Positions 45,348 through 55,187 of a DNA stretch of 64,000 nt are shown here, piece by piece. Within the stretch, counting starts at the first letter, position 1. Each line of letters begins with the position of its first letter. Made by a program: the position numbers and the translations under genes. The stretch is from Halodesulfovibrio sp. MK-HDV. Lineage in GTDB: Bacteria > Desulfobacterota > Desulfovibrionia > Desulfovibrionales > Desulfovibrionaceae. A model generated the notes under the pieces. That model was given only the letters and a program-made list of their open reading frames with translations. It was not told the origin of the DNA and searched no databases. The stretch spans positions 186,622 to 250,621 of the forward strand of contig NZ_WYDS01000003.1 in the NCBI RefSeq assembly GCF_009914765.1, in the 5' to 3' direction.

Positions 45348-47243
45348 TTAGCTAGCTTTTTTGGTCTGTTTTGCTTTCTTTTTATCCGCACCTTTGTTCG
45401 GCACACGAAGCTTTTCTTCAGGAATGTCAGCAGTAATAATTTGACCGCCGCCATATCCACGCTCGCCTGGAGGGATTTCAAAGTATGGAGAAGCATCTTC
45501 ATATTTCAGTTCAGGGCGGGTCTCGCCATCTTTCCAGTACGCCAAAGTACGGTTGAGCCATTCTTTGTCGTTACGTGCCGGGAAGTCTTCACGAGTATGC
45601 GCGCCGCGGGATTCAGTACGCATGAGAGCGCCGTATGCAGTACACTGAGCAAGTTTGAGCATGCCCGGCATTCTGAGAGCCAATGAGATTTCAGGGTTAA
45701 AGCCAATTGCAGTGCCTGTAAGTTTGATATTTTTGGAACGGTCGACCAGTTCCTCAAGCTTATCTACTGCTGCTTGCAGGTCTTTACCGTTACGGAAAAT
45801 ACCAACGTTATCCATCATGGTGCTGTGCATTTCGTCACGCAACTGGATAGCGCTTTCTTGTTTGCTACTGCTCTTGGTCATTTCCATAATGCGTGCTGCC
45901 ACTTTTGTGTGGGCATCGTTAATGGCAGACTGCTTGAAATCAACAGTGTGACCCTGCAGGAACTCAACAATTTTCTTACCAACATAGCGGCCAGCAACAA
46001 CGGTTTCTGCAAGGGAGTTGCCGCCTAAGCGGTTAAATCCGTGCATATCCCAACATGCTGCTTCACCAGCGGAGAATAGACCGTTAAGGCCGTAGGCTGC
46101 GCCGTCTCTGTTGGTACGGATACCACCCATAGAATAATGCTGAGTAGGGCGGACTGGGATGAGGTCGTGGATCGGGTTAACACCGAGGAAGTTAGTACAG
46201 ATGTCGTATACTTCACGGAGCTTAGTGGTAATGTGTTTCTCACCGAGATGGCGGATATCAAGCCAGAGATGATCGCCATATGGAGATTTAACCCCGAGTC
46301 CTTTGCGGATGTGTTCCTGCATACGGCGGGATACAACGTCACGGGAAGCAAGTTCTGCTTTTTCCGGTTCGTAATCCGGCATAAAGCGATATTCGTTTAC
46401 GTCCAGCAGGGTACCACCATCACCGCGGCAACCTTCTGTTACGAGAATGTCGGTAGGTACTGTACCAGTTGGGTGGAACTGGATAGCTTCCATGTTACCC
46501 ATTGGTACGAGTCCGGTATCAAGTGCTGCAATCTGGCCGCCACCGTCACAGATAACTGCGTTGGTAGTAGCTCTGTAGATGCGACCGTAACCACCGGTAG
46601 CAATCAATGTTGCTGTAGCAAGATACGCTTTTAATTCACCAGTTTTCAGACAACGAACGATTGCGCCAAGGCAGTTTTCACCATCATGAATAAGTGCTTC
46701 AGCCTGAGTACGGTCATGAATACCTACTGCATAGCGTAAACACATAGAATCAAGTGTGTTCAAAACAGAGCGGCCTGTACCGTCAGCGGTGTAACAGGTA
46801 CGCCATTTTGCGGTGCCACCAAATGCGCGAGCGTGGATGAGGCCGTGCTTATCGAGTTTTTCTTCAGCGTCAAATGGCTTACCACCTTTGTAGTAAGTAT
46901 GAACGCCTGCTTCTACGCGGTTCCAAGGCACACCCCAGTGAGCAACTTCACGCATTACAATCGGAGCGGTGTCTGCAAAAATTCGTGCAACTTCCTGATC
47001 ACAACCCCAGTCAGAACCTTTTACGGTATCAGCAAAGTGAATGTCCGGACAGTCGCCGTCACCCATAATTGCGTTACCAAGTGCCGCCTGCATGCCACCC
47101 TGAGCAGCAGATGAGTGAGAACGGCGCGGTGGAACGATTGAAAGACAAGTTACATCAAAACCAGCCTTAGCAGCTTCTACAGCAACGCGTTCCCCGGCAA
47201 GTCCTGCGCCTATACAGAGTAAATCACTATAAATAATTTGCAT
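45348..47243 (-). CDS. frdA: Fumarate reductase/succinate dehydrogenase flavoprotein subunit
   Basis: 631 residues. FAD-binding loop near the start (CIGAGLAGERVAVEAA), the HSSAAQGGMQAALGN flavin-attachment region with the covalent-FAD histidine, and the substrate-site segment QFHPTGTVPTDILVTEG are seen. The C-terminus is a Lys-rich tail (KGADKKKAKQTKKAS). It reduces fumarate to succinate or the reverse at the cytoplasmic face of the membrane. It is the middle gene of frdCAB. Confidence 0.96.
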   Translation of the reverse strand: MQIIYSDLLCIGAGLAGERVAVEAAKAGFDVTCLSIVPPRRSHSSAAQGGMQAALGNAIMGDGDCPDIHFADTVKGSDWGCDQEVARIFADTAPIVMREVAHWGVPWNRVEAGVHTYYKGGKPFDAEEKLDKHGLIHARAFGGTAKWRTCYTADGTGRSVLNTLDSMCLRYAVGIHDRTQAEALIHDGENCLGAIVRCLKTGELKAYLATATLIATGGYGRIYRATTNAVICDGGGQIAALDTGLVPMGNMEAIQFHPTGTVPTDILVTEGCRGDGGTLLDVNEYRFMPDYEPEKAELASRDVVSRRMQEHIRKGLGVKSPYGDHLWLDIRHLGEKHITTKLREVYDICTNFLGVNPIHDLIPVRPTQHYSMGGIRTNRDGAAYGLNGLFSAGEAACWDMHGFNRLGGNSLAETVVAGRYVGKKIVEFLQGHTVDFKQSAINDAHTKVAARIMEMTKSSSKQESAIQLRDEMHSTMMDNVGIFRNGKDLQAAVDKLEELVDRSKNIKLTGTAIGFNPEISLALRMPGMLKLAQCTAYGALMRTESRGAHTREDFPARNDKEWLNRTLAYWKDGETRPELKYEDASPYFEIPPGERGYGGGQIITADIPEEKLRVPNKGADKKKAKQTKKAS

Positions 47244-47271
47244 GAGATAATCCTGTTAATCTAGTTGGCAG

Positions 47272-47925
47272 TTAAACCGTAAGGAACAAAAAGCGGATAA
47301 GTGTAATCAGACCAATGGAGATAAAACCAATCATCATGTAATTTTCAAGACGCTGGTACCATTTGCGGTTTGCTTTAGTAATGAACCCGTACTTTACGCC
47401 AATACGATAGAAGCCGATGCCAACATGAATTTCGGCAAGAGGAAGAAGAACAAGGTAGAATGGAAGCCAAGTTCCACTCTGGATACGTGCAGCACTTTTT
47501 ACTGCAGTAATAGGAAGATCTGTAAGAACGACCCACATGTGAATGGAGGCCATAACAAGAATAAGAAGAGCTGTTACAACCTGAGCAAGCCAGAGCCAGG
47601 TGTCTTTGTGGTGCATCATTACGCTATGTTTTACGAAAGCATTTGATTCCTCTGCACGCCAAGGCATTTTACGAGCAGCGAGAATGAAATGTGTAAAAAT
47701 AAGCAGGCCGATAAGTGGGCCCCCAACCTGTGCCATGTAGGTGGTTTCAAAGAACCACGCAATGGCATCCATTACTTTGGGGCTTATGAGTACACTTGAT
47801 ACGAGCATTAAGTGCGCCCAAAGGAAAACTATAAGCAAAACTCCTGACAACATTTGCATGACGTCAAGGCGTCCTACTCCGGCTCCGTTTTTTCTTACAT
47901 GTAGCGTAAGCGTACTAGCATCCAT
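47272..47925 (-). CDS. frdC: Fumarate reductase cytochrome b subunit
   Basis: 217 residues with five membrane helices (for example GVLLIVFLWAHLMLVSSVLI and VTALLILVMASIHMWVVL). Histidines in WAHLML, FTHFILA, SIHMWV and AEIHVGIGFYR are candidate ligands of two hemes b, as in the Wolinella-type quinol:fumarate reductase. It is the first gene of the operon. The AAGGAG site is directly preceded by one arm of a long nested hairpin (47937-48060). Confidence 0.92.
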   Translation of the reverse strand: MDASTLTLHVRKNGAGVGRLDVMQMLSGVLLIVFLWAHLMLVSSVLISPKVMDAIAWFFETTYMAQVGGPLIGLLIFTHFILAARKMPWRAEESNAFVKHSVMMHHKDTWLWLAQVVTALLILVMASIHMWVVLTDLPITAVKSAARIQSGTWLPFYLVLLPLAEIHVGIGFYRIGVKYGFITKANRKWYQRLENYMMIGFISIGLITLIRFLFLTV

Positions 47926-47936
47926 GGTCTCTCCTT

Positions 47937-48060
47937 AGCAGGTAACTTGTGGTGCAGAGGGATAAAAGAACTGTTGATGATAACTTTCAAACAGTTCTGC
48001 TTAGTTCTGCACCGTTAGTGTTGAGCGGTAACCCATTAATTTGGGTCGTTGTTACCTGCT
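47937..48060 (-). ncRNA. Structured 5' leader of frdCAB, candidate cis-regulatory RNA
   Basis: Three nested perfect stems: AGCAGGTAAC (47937-47946) with GTTACCTGCT (48051-48060); GGTGCAGA (47951-47958) with TCTGCACC (48006-48013); and AGAACTGTT (47967-47975) with AACAGTTCT (47990-47998). The outer right arm can alternatively pair with a closer GGTAAC (48027-48032), closing an ACCCA/TGGGT hairpin. In the mRNA the outer stem's 3' arm touches the AAGGAG site of frdC. I match it to no known riboswitch. It could also be a DNA regulatory site. Confidence 0.5.
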
Positions 48061-48212
48061 TAAGAGCATGGAGCATGCCAAAAAATATAAAAAGCGCAAA
48101 TTGAATAAAAACAGACACTTAATATTGTTTGATTAATGAAATATAACAGTAATTTTCTTGTGGGGCAGGAAAACTCTCCTCTTTGATAAGAAAAGAATGT
48201 CTCATAAATATA

Positions 48213-48246
48213 AAATGGCTGTCCTACATATGTAGGACAGCCATTT
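48213..48246 (-). terminator. Perfect 34-base palindrome, terminator of the sigma54 regulator gene
   Basis: 17-base arms (AAATGGCTGTCCTACAT and its complement) leave no spacer. On the minus strand it is followed by a U-rich stretch (TATATTTAT), 120 bases after the regulator stop. Confidence 0.75.
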
Positions 48247-48365
48247 AATTTTGAGAAAGATAGTGATGAATAAGCCGCGAGGCTACGGAAAAAACATGCT
48301 GGTCTCGCTAATAAAAGGTTCTTAAGCCGCCGGAGGCAAACTCCCCCTAAATAAACCAAGTCGAC

Positions 48366-49790
48366 TTATTTAATATGATGTTTTTTGAGCAACGCATATA
48401 AGCGGGACTGAGATAACCCTGAAAGCTCGACAGCCTGTTTGATGGAACCTCTAGTAGAGTTGAGTAGCTGTGTTAGATAGCTGTGCTCTGCTTTTTCGAT
48501 CACTGCATTCCTGTGTTCCTGCATGGTAGGAAGTCCTTCATCGCTGGCTTCATAGGAGAAGTTTGAAGGCAATCCTTCTTTAGGAGATTCGTGCGGGGTT
48601 ATTCTGCTTTTAGCAAGACGAGCACGAAGAGCAGGCGGTAGATGCTTGATGAAAATACGTGATTCATTGCGGGATGTTGAGACCATAAACTCAACGGCAT
48701 TGACCAGTTCTCGAATGTTTCCTGGCCAATCGTAATCTTCCAGTGTGGTGAGAACGCTTGGGTTGAATGCCTTGGAATTGAGTCCATTCCTCTTGAAGAA
48801 GAGCGTCATGTAATGGTCGATGAGCAGTGAAATATCTTCGCGTCGTTCGCGTAATGGCGGAAGTGTGATTTTTGCAGAGCAGATACGGAATGCTAAATCT
48901 GTTCGAAATGTGTTTTCTTTCTGCATTGTATCGAGATTTCTGTTGGTCGCGGAAATGAGTCGGAAGTTACACGGTACTTCTTTCTTGCTGCCAAGTGGGC
49001 GAACTTTTCGCTCTTGAAGAACTCGCAAGAAAACTTTTTGGGTGGCAAGAGGCAGTTCTCCTATTTCATCAAGGAAGAGAGTACCGTTGTTCGCTTGCAG
49101 AATAAGGCCTTCTTTATCCTGCAACGCACCTGTAAAGGTGCCTTTTTCGTGCCCGAAAAGAATGGTTTCAATCAAATTCTCGGGCAAGGCTGCACAGTCT
49201 ACGACGATAAAGGGTCCTTTGCTGCGCGCGCTGTTGTTGTGCAAGGCGCGTGCGAAAAGTTCTTTACCTGTTCCTGTTTCGCCGGAAAGCAGAACGTTCA
49301 TGTCGCTGGCCGCAAGTTTTCCAATTTGCTCCAGACTGCGTGTGATTGCGCTGCTTTCGCCAATAATGTTTTCCCTGCGGAGTGCCTGAATCTGGCGAAC
49401 TTTTCGGGATGAAAGTTTGTCGGAACGATATTCCAATGCGTTGGAAAGGGTGTCCATAATCGTGTGGATTGAATCACCCTTTTCTATATAATCCCATGCG
49501 CCATTGGAGATAGCCAGTTCCGCAGCATCAGGGTCACCATTACCGGTTATGATAATGAGCTCCGGATGTGCCGGTTGATTCATAATGTCGGTGATAATGT
49601 CCATGCCGTTTCCGTCTGGCAGCTGGACATCAAGAAACACAGCATCAAATTCTTTCTGTGTTGCTTTTTGCAGGGCATCATGAATCGTAGCAGCTGAGTC
49701 CGCAGCATACCCGAGATGGCGTGCTGCGCGGCAAAGCGCATACGTTACGTCAGGATCATCATCAATTATGAGTATTGCTGGTGTATTCAT
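48366..49790 (-). CDS. Sigma54-dependent response regulator (NtrC family)
   Basis: 474 residues from ATG 49790 (AAGGAA upstream). The receiver has Asp54 (VFLDVQLPDGNG). The AAA+ domain has Walker A GETGTGKE. The sigma54 loop reads GTFTGA, not GAFTGA, a tolerated but uncommon variant. FRTDLAFRICSAKITLPPLR and a Fis-type C-terminal helix-turn-helix (GSIKQAVELSGLSQSRLYAL) complete it. Its start overlaps the kinase gene by 29 bases, so the pair is translationally coupled. It probably controls C4-dicarboxylate genes next door. Confidence 0.92.
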   Translation of the reverse strand: MNTPAILIIDDDPDVTYALCRAARHLGYAADSAATIHDALQKATQKEFDAVFLDVQLPDGNGMDIITDIMNQPAHPELIIITGNGDPDAAELAISNGAWDYIEKGDSIHTIMDTLSNALEYRSDKLSSRKVRQIQALRRENIIGESSAITRSLEQIGKLAASDMNVLLSGETGTGKELFARALHNNSARSKGPFIVVDCAALPENLIETILFGHEKGTFTGALQDKEGLILQANNGTLFLDEIGELPLATQKVFLRVLQERKVRPLGSKKEVPCNFRLISATNRNLDTMQKENTFRTDLAFRICSAKITLPPLRERREDISLLIDHYMTLFFKRNGLNSKAFNPSVLTTLEDYDWPGNIRELVNAVEFMVSTSRNESRIFIKHLPPALRARLAKSRITPHESPKEGLPSNFSYEASDEGLPTMQEHRNAVIEKAEHSYLTQLLNSTRGSIKQAVELSGLSQSRLYALLKKHHIK

Positions 49791-51681
49791 GAGGTTCCTT
49801 ATCTGTTGAGCAGGATTCGTCGAGCAAATGGCGCACCGCTTCACACAGGAGCGCGGGCTCGAACGGCTTTGAGAAGAACTTGGTTACACCGAGGTCTTCC
49901 CATTCGGATGGAGTTTCAGCGCATAAATCGCTTCCTTCCAATCCACTATATAAAATCGTCGGCATGTTCGGCTTAACTGAATGGATCTCTTTAATGAGTT
50001 CTGTACCAGTTAAGTGTGGCATCATCTGGTCTGTTAACAGCAGATCAAAATTTTCGGGGGCAGCGCTGAACGCCGCAAGTGCATCTCTGCTGTTGGTGAA
50101 AAGTGATACGTTGTAGCCGTAGTGGGAAAATAGTTTTTCTACAGGGTAGGCCAGATCTTTATCGTCATCCACAAAGAGGATGGACTCTGTTCCGCCCTGA
50201 ACTTGAATTACGTTGAGCGGCTGTGGTGCTTCTTCTTCAGATTTTCCTGCGTACGGCAGAAGTACTGTGAAGGATGTTCCCACATCCGGTGTGCTTTCAA
50301 CGCTGATGTGTCCTTTGTTTTGCTTAATAATAGAAGATATTACGGAAAGTCCTAGTCCTGTTCCCCCTACTTTTTTACGGGTTGTATAGAATGGATCAAA
50401 TATTTGATCGATTAAGTGCTGCGGAATGCCGGTTCCTGTATCGCGAACTGAGAGAGCAACATAATGGTATGGAGAAATCTTCATTTCCTGTGCTTCAGGA
50501 AGACTTACTTCACGCACCGATAACTCAATATGCAGACTGCCTTTTGTTCCGTCCATGGCTTGAACAGCGTTAGTGCACAGGTTCATGAGTATTTGTAAAT
50601 ATTGGTCTGGGTCAGCATAAATAAGAGCGGAATTGCATCTGTTGCGAACAGAAACATCAATGGTCGCTGGGATGAATGATTCAAGAAGACGCATGCATTC
50701 CTGCAAGACAGTAGCAGGACGCATAAGCTGTACGTGGGTACTGTTGCGTGTGCTGAATGCTTTGATTTTCCGCACCAGTGCTTTACCGCGGTTGGCTGCC
50801 TGTAAAATTCGCCGCAAATCTTCATGCGCCGACATACTTTCTTTCATGTCGATGAGCGCAAGCTCACTGCACGATATTATCGCCCCCAGAATGTTGTTGA
50901 AATCGTGCGCAATACCGCCTGCAAAAATACCGATGGCTTCCATTTTCTGTGCATGCCGCAGCTCTCGTTCCATTTGTTTCCATGGTTGAACAATGGTGTT
51001 GATCATATAGAAACTTGCCGGAACAACTAAAAAGAACAGTACAAAAGTTGTACCCACTGAAACGATTATAATCGCCTTCTGAACGTGACTTTCTAACTTC
51101 GTAGCAAGTGCGTTTTGTTCGGCATCAATGGTGTCAATATAGGTTCCCGTGGCAATCCAGAAGTCAGTACCGGGGATCATTTGCGCATATGCGAGCTTTG
51201 GGAGTGGAATTTCTTGCCCTGGCTTGGAGAACCAGTAGGTGGTGTATCCGCCGCCTTTTTCGGCGGCTTTTGCAAGATCGGCAATATATTTGTGACCGTT
51301 TTGGTCTTCGTGTTCGAGGCGATTGGTGTTGATGAATTCTTCATGGAGTGGGTGGGCAATGTTTATGCCTTGTGTGTTGTACACAAAATAGTACCCGTCT
51401 GTGTCGTAGCGCAGGTCTTTAATAGCTTTTTGAATTTGAGCCTGTTGTTCTTCTTTCGGGATGCTTTTGAGTTGATTACTCAACAAATCTGAAATGGTGC
51501 GGATGGAGTAGGCAATGCTTCGCTTGTAACCTGTAAGCATGGCTGTTTGGGATTCTACGATCGCGTCTTGCTTCACTTTATTCATGTAATAAATGTATGT
51601 GATGCCGATGGTCGCAGAGAAAAAAAACATAAAGACCAGTAATAACGTGACTCTATTTGTAATCGTCGGTTGGTCAGACAC
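49762..51681 (-). CDS. Cache-domain hybrid sensor histidine kinase
   Basis: 639 residues from GTG 51681 (GGAG eight bases before); the longer frame to 51867 has no site. TM1 (about 12-30) is followed by a single-Cache periplasmic domain (about 35-215; DTDGYYFVYNTQGINIAHP and GTDFWIATGTYID) and TM2 (about 220-245). The HisKA box is GIAHDFNNILG. The ATPase domain has NLCTNAVQAM, DTGTGIP and GGTGLGLS. A C-terminal receiver (SILFVDDDKDLAYP; LLTDQMMPHLTG) is fused. sCache domains often bind small carboxylates. It pairs with the overlapping sigma54 regulator. Confidence 0.9.
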   Translation of the reverse strand: MSDQPTITNRVTLLLVFMFFFSATIGITYIYYMNKVKQDAIVESQTAMLTGYKRSIAYSIRTISDLLSNQLKSIPKEEQQAQIQKAIKDLRYDTDGYYFVYNTQGINIAHPLHEEFINTNRLEHEDQNGHKYIADLAKAAEKGGGYTTYWFSKPGQEIPLPKLAYAQMIPGTDFWIATGTYIDTIDAEQNALATKLESHVQKAIIIVSVGTTFVLFFLVVPASFYMINTIVQPWKQMERELRHAQKMEAIGIFAGGIAHDFNNILGAIISCSELALIDMKESMSAHEDLRRILQAANRGKALVRKIKAFSTRNSTHVQLMRPATVLQECMRLLESFIPATIDVSVRNRCNSALIYADPDQYLQILMNLCTNAVQAMDGTKGSLHIELSVREVSLPEAQEMKISPYHYVALSVRDTGTGIPQHLIDQIFDPFYTTRKKVGGTGLGLSVISSIIKQNKGHISVESTPDVGTSFTVLLPYAGKSEEEAPQPLNVIQVQGGTESILFVDDDKDLAYPVEKLFSHYGYNVSLFTNSRDALAAFSAAPENFDLLLTDQMMPHLTGTELIKEIHSVKPNMPTILYSGLEGSDLCAETPSEWEDLGVTKFFSKPFEPALLCEAVRHLLDESCSTDKEPHEYTSNTHN

Positions 51682-52735
51682 TGCACTTACTCCATACGTA
51701 ATGAAAGAACACGGAGTGACTGTAGGACAAGCTTGAAAAAAGGAAAAGGGGAAGCGGCAACTTTGCAGTTTAGCACTAGTAAAACCCCCATTATTCGCAG
51801 GTTTGGGCAATGCTTGTATGCGTAAAGTAAATGTTTGTAGTCTGTTACGTGTTGTTTTGTAAAGCAATTAAGGATGGAGACTTCATCAGTGTTTTTTCTA
51901 AATGCGAGGACAACAATAACTTCAGCGCTTGTTTTCTTATTTCAGCCAGTGGGTAGTGATCTTTTGGAATGAACGAGTCGCCGAATATCTCAGTAAAAGA
52001 TCTAGTGTATTACAAAAGAATACTGAATTTGTAGTTACCAATAAATAGACTGACTGAAGATATTTTGCTTCGGATTTACTCTGTTATGTTTTTCTCATGC
52101 AATATTGAATTTTAAAAAAATGATTATTGCTATATTTACAGGTGAATAAACAATGCATTGTGTAAATAAATTCTTTATAAAAATTTTTGAAATAATACTG
52201 CATAGAGCTTTATACGTATCAATACATAAAAGAGCTATTTTTTGTATTTAATGTTTCGTTATGCTTTGAATAGCATAAGCTTTTTTTCAAAAGAAAAAAT
52301 ATAGCTAAGTTGAATGAACTTAAAAAAGGCTGTGGTCGTTTTTTTTTGTTTATATCTTATAAATTCAAACAGTTTATGGAAAATATTTTGCAGCTCACTA
52401 TTATAGTAGTTTTGTGTTTTAACAGTATTCTTCCGAAATTATCTGTTCTTACACATAGCAAAAATTACATGACAGGCTTTCAACGGGGAAAGGCGAAATT
52501 CTTTGTAAGGTGACTTTGGGGAAGTTACAGTGGCCTATTTCTTATACATACATTCACCGTATTTTTTGAAGAAAGCAGGGATATGTGTCTGAAGAGCTGC
52601 ATCTGCTTGTTTGACGTGTTGTAAAGAAAAGAGTTGGGGGAGCGGGATCGATTGCTCAAAGTATTCAGTTGCACCGTGTAATGCTGGGGAATCGTCGGTT
52701 TGAAGTGAGCTTTTTGGGTTAGCAGATTTTTCATA
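51682..52735. other. AT-rich intergenic region
   Basis: About 1 kb with no gene I can support. A 67-codon frame at 52310-52513 (+) has one hydrophobic stretch (NILQLTIIVVLCFNSILP) but no ribosome site. It could be a trace of a decayed gspC N-terminus, given what follows. A 108-codon minus frame at 52535-52861 overlaps the gspC-like remnant and looks like a shadow. Confidence 0.45.
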
Positions 52736-52737
52736 CA

Positions 52738-52901
52738 GCGGGGATACGTAAAGACGATGTGCTTGTTGAGGTGACCGGAAGGTCGCTTGTGTCGTTTCTT
52801 GGGCAGATGTCTTTACGGCAATGCTAGATGAAAAAGTGATTGCTCTGGATAGGATTCTCAAGGGAAAACGCCAAACCTTGACGTATAGGCTCGTGAATTA
52901 A
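52738..52901 (+). pseudogene. Remnant of a GspC-like PDZ domain
   Basis: One frame reads AGIRKDDVLVEVTGRSLVSF (52738-52800), which is PDZ-like. A second frame then reads LDEKVIALDRILKGKRQTLT and continues YRLVN to a stop at 52901, like the C-terminal strand of the GspC PDZ domain. The two pieces are in different frames and no start is visible, so the gene is broken. It ends 2 bases before gspD, the standard gspC-gspD order. This rests on pattern reading only. Confidence 0.4.
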
Positions 52902-52903
52902 GA

Positions 52904-54865
52904 ATGATGATTGTCAGAAAAATAGTTTGTTTTCTTTTTGCAGTGTTGATTGTCTGCTTTGTGTCCTTTGGACATGTGCGGGTGGGAATCGCTGCAAAAG
53001 GGAGAGATATCAGCATGGGATTTAGGGATGCTGATATTCATGTGCTGATTAGGTTCATAAGTGAACTTACGGGAAAAAATTTTATTGTTGATAACCGTGT
53101 CTGTGGCAATGTCACAATTTATTCTTCTACAAAAATGGACGCTGCTGAAGCGTACAGAGTTTTTGAATCCGTTTTAAAGGTCAATAAATTTTCCATAGTG
53201 CCAAGTGGGCGCACGTATAAAATTTTGCCCATGGCTCTTGCCAAAACGGAGGCTCTTTCTACGCAGGCATCACTATATGCTGACGATGATGATGCACCGG
53301 AAAGTAATCAACTTGAGACGCAGGTTGTCAGGCTTAAATATTCGAGCGCCATCGAGCTTTCCAAGGTACTAACAAGGGTGGTGGGATCAAATGGTGTTGT
53401 AGTCGCCTACGCACCAGATAACTTACTTATTGTTACCGCGCCGTATTTGCTAAATCTTCAAGTTTCGAAATTGATTAAATCCATCGATAAAGAAAAATTT
53501 TCTTCACAGGTTAAAAATTTTCCTCTCCAGTTTGGTGACGCTAAAAGCGTTGCTGTCCGCATTAATGCCATTGTCGAAGTTCAGGTAAAAAAGCAGATAA
53601 AGCTTGGTAAAAAGTCTATTTCCATTGTTTTGGCAGATGAGCGAGTCAACGCCGTTGTAGCTCTTGCCGATCCAGAAACAATACTGATTGTGGAGTCGCT
53701 AGTTACCACTCTGGATATTAAGACTCCGAAAGGAAAGAGCGGTATTCACACACTGGCTTTGGTAAATGCCAAAGCAGAAGACGTGGCAAAGATTGTGAAT
53801 ACGCTGGTTGAACGACAAGGGAGAACAAACGAACAGAAAGTTCTTTCCCGCGAAGTAAAGGTCGTGGCTGATAGCGCAACCAATAGCCTTTTACTCACCG
53901 CCCGACCAGACGATTTTGATATTCTTGTGGGTATAATTAAGGAACTTGATCTGCCCCGCCGGCAGGTATTTATCGAAGCAGCAATCATGGAAGCATCAAG
54001 TGATTCCAGTTTTAATTTCGGTGTAAACTGGGCTGGAGCACTGGGCGGTGGTAACACACGCCTGATCGGCAGCGCTAATCATGGTGACGGTTCTATATCA
54101 GTACCTAATGAGGGCTCAGCAGGTTTTGTTGGTTTCCCTTCAGGCTCATCGATTGGCGCTGTACTGACGGATGCATTCAGCATTGGTGGCACCCCGTATA
54201 GCATTCAATCCATTTTAAGTGTTGTGAAAGGGAACAACGCGTTTACTCTTCTTTCAACGCCACAGTTACTAACTTTGAATAATGAAGAAGCACGGGTTGA
54301 TATTGTCGATAACATTCCGTTTGTTAAACAGTCTGTGGTCACAACAATTAACAGTGTCAGCACGCAGAGTGTTGATTACAAAGACGTGGGTGTGAAGTTG
54401 AAAATTACTCCAAGGATTGGATCGAACGGGACATTGCTTCTTAATGTTAATCAGGAAGTCAGTCGCGTTGTAAATTCGTTGATTGCCTTGGGACAGGGGC
54501 AAAGTATTATTGCGCCGACCACCCGTAAGCGAGAGGTGGAAACCATTATTCGTATGGTGGATGGTCAGACTGCTGTTATAGCGGGGTTGTTAGGTAAAGA
54601 TGATTCCAGCAATAATTCTTCTACGCCTTGGTTGGGGGATATTCCTGTACTCGGCTGGCTTTTTAAACAGAAGAAAAAATCCAGCGCAACAACTCATCTG
54701 TATATTTTCATTTCTGCCCGCATCATTAATACAGTGGAAGAAACAGAGCGTTTGACTCTTGAAAAAGAACGGAAATTCCTTTCTTTTCGGATAGGGGAAG
54801 GCGGTGATGGTGTTCCAATAATGAGTGAGCCGCGCCTGATGCCGCCTGTGATGATACTGAAATAG
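52904..54865 (+). CDS. gspD: Type II secretion secretin GspD-like
   Basis: 653 residues. A signal peptide (about 1-30, IVCFLFAVLIVCFVSFGHV) precedes the N0 domain (ISMGFRDADIHVLIRFISELTGKNF) and N1-N3 repeats (VVRLKYSSAIELSKVL; NFPLQFGDAKSVAVRI; THTLALVNAKAEDVAKIV-like). The secretin core has VFIEAAIMEASSDSSFNFGV and TRKREVETIIRMVDGQTAVI with DIPVLGWLFK. Secretins form the outer-membrane channel. No other type II genes are in the window; the only neighbour of that system is the gspC-like remnant. It may be an orphan or use parts encoded elsewhere. Confidence 0.9.
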   Translation: MMIVRKIVCFLFAVLIVCFVSFGHVRVGIAAKGRDISMGFRDADIHVLIRFISELTGKNFIVDNRVCGNVTIYSSTKMDAAEAYRVFESVLKVNKFSIVPSGRTYKILPMALAKTEALSTQASLYADDDDAPESNQLETQVVRLKYSSAIELSKVLTRVVGSNGVVVAYAPDNLLIVTAPYLLNLQVSKLIKSIDKEKFSSQVKNFPLQFGDAKSVAVRINAIVEVQVKKQIKLGKKSISIVLADERVNAVVALADPETILIVESLVTTLDIKTPKGKSGIHTLALVNAKAEDVAKIVNTLVERQGRTNEQKVLSREVKVVADSATNSLLLTARPDDFDILVGIIKELDLPRRQVFIEAAIMEASSDSSFNFGVNWAGALGGGNTRLIGSANHGDGSISVPNEGSAGFVGFPSGSSIGAVLTDAFSIGGTPYSIQSILSVVKGNNAFTLLSTPQLLTLNNEEARVDIVDNIPFVKQSVVTTINSVSTQSVDYKDVGVKLKITPRIGSNGTLLLNVNQEVSRVVNSLIALGQGQSIIAPTTRKREVETIIRMVDGQTAVIAGLLGKDDSSNNSSTPWLGDIPVLGWLFKQKKKSSATTHLYIFISARIINTVEETERLTLEKERKFLSFRIGEGGDGVPIMSEPRLMPPVMILK

Positions 54866-55057
54866 GCACTATGGTGAATTTGAACTGGCAGCAAGATGCT
54901 CAGCAGGATAACTGCCTTAACTTGCACTGCTTTTTGTTTTAAGCATGATGGCGAGAGATTTTTCTGACTTCGGGCTTTGTTAAGCAAAATGGATAGCTGA
55001 CGTTTAGGGATGACAACGTGCTTTGTGGATTCATTGAGAACGTATTGGTAAAGTAAA

Positions 55058-55079
55058 GGCGAGCCCAAAAAGGCTCGCC
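55058..55079 (+). terminator. Hairpin after gspD
   Basis: A perfect 8-bp GC-rich stem (GGCGAGCC/GGCTCGCC) with a 6-base loop is followed by ATATTGTTTT. It lies between convergent gspD and the lipoprotein gene. Confidence 0.65.
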
Positions 55080-55187
55080 ATATTGTTTTGCATCGGAATA
55101 CGCCTGCAATATTTGAATTTAGGGAGAAACAAATGATTGCTGAATGAGTATTTGAAAAGTGACGCGGATAACTTACGTACAGTATTG

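Noticed and set aside
48060-48359. 99-codon minus-strand frame after the sigma54 regulator
   Set aside because: It crosses the perfect terminator palindrome and has no ribosome site or known domain.
52535-52861. 108-codon minus-strand frame as a gene
   Set aside because: No ribosome site, no recognisable family, and it overlaps a more convincing plus-strand PDZ remnant.
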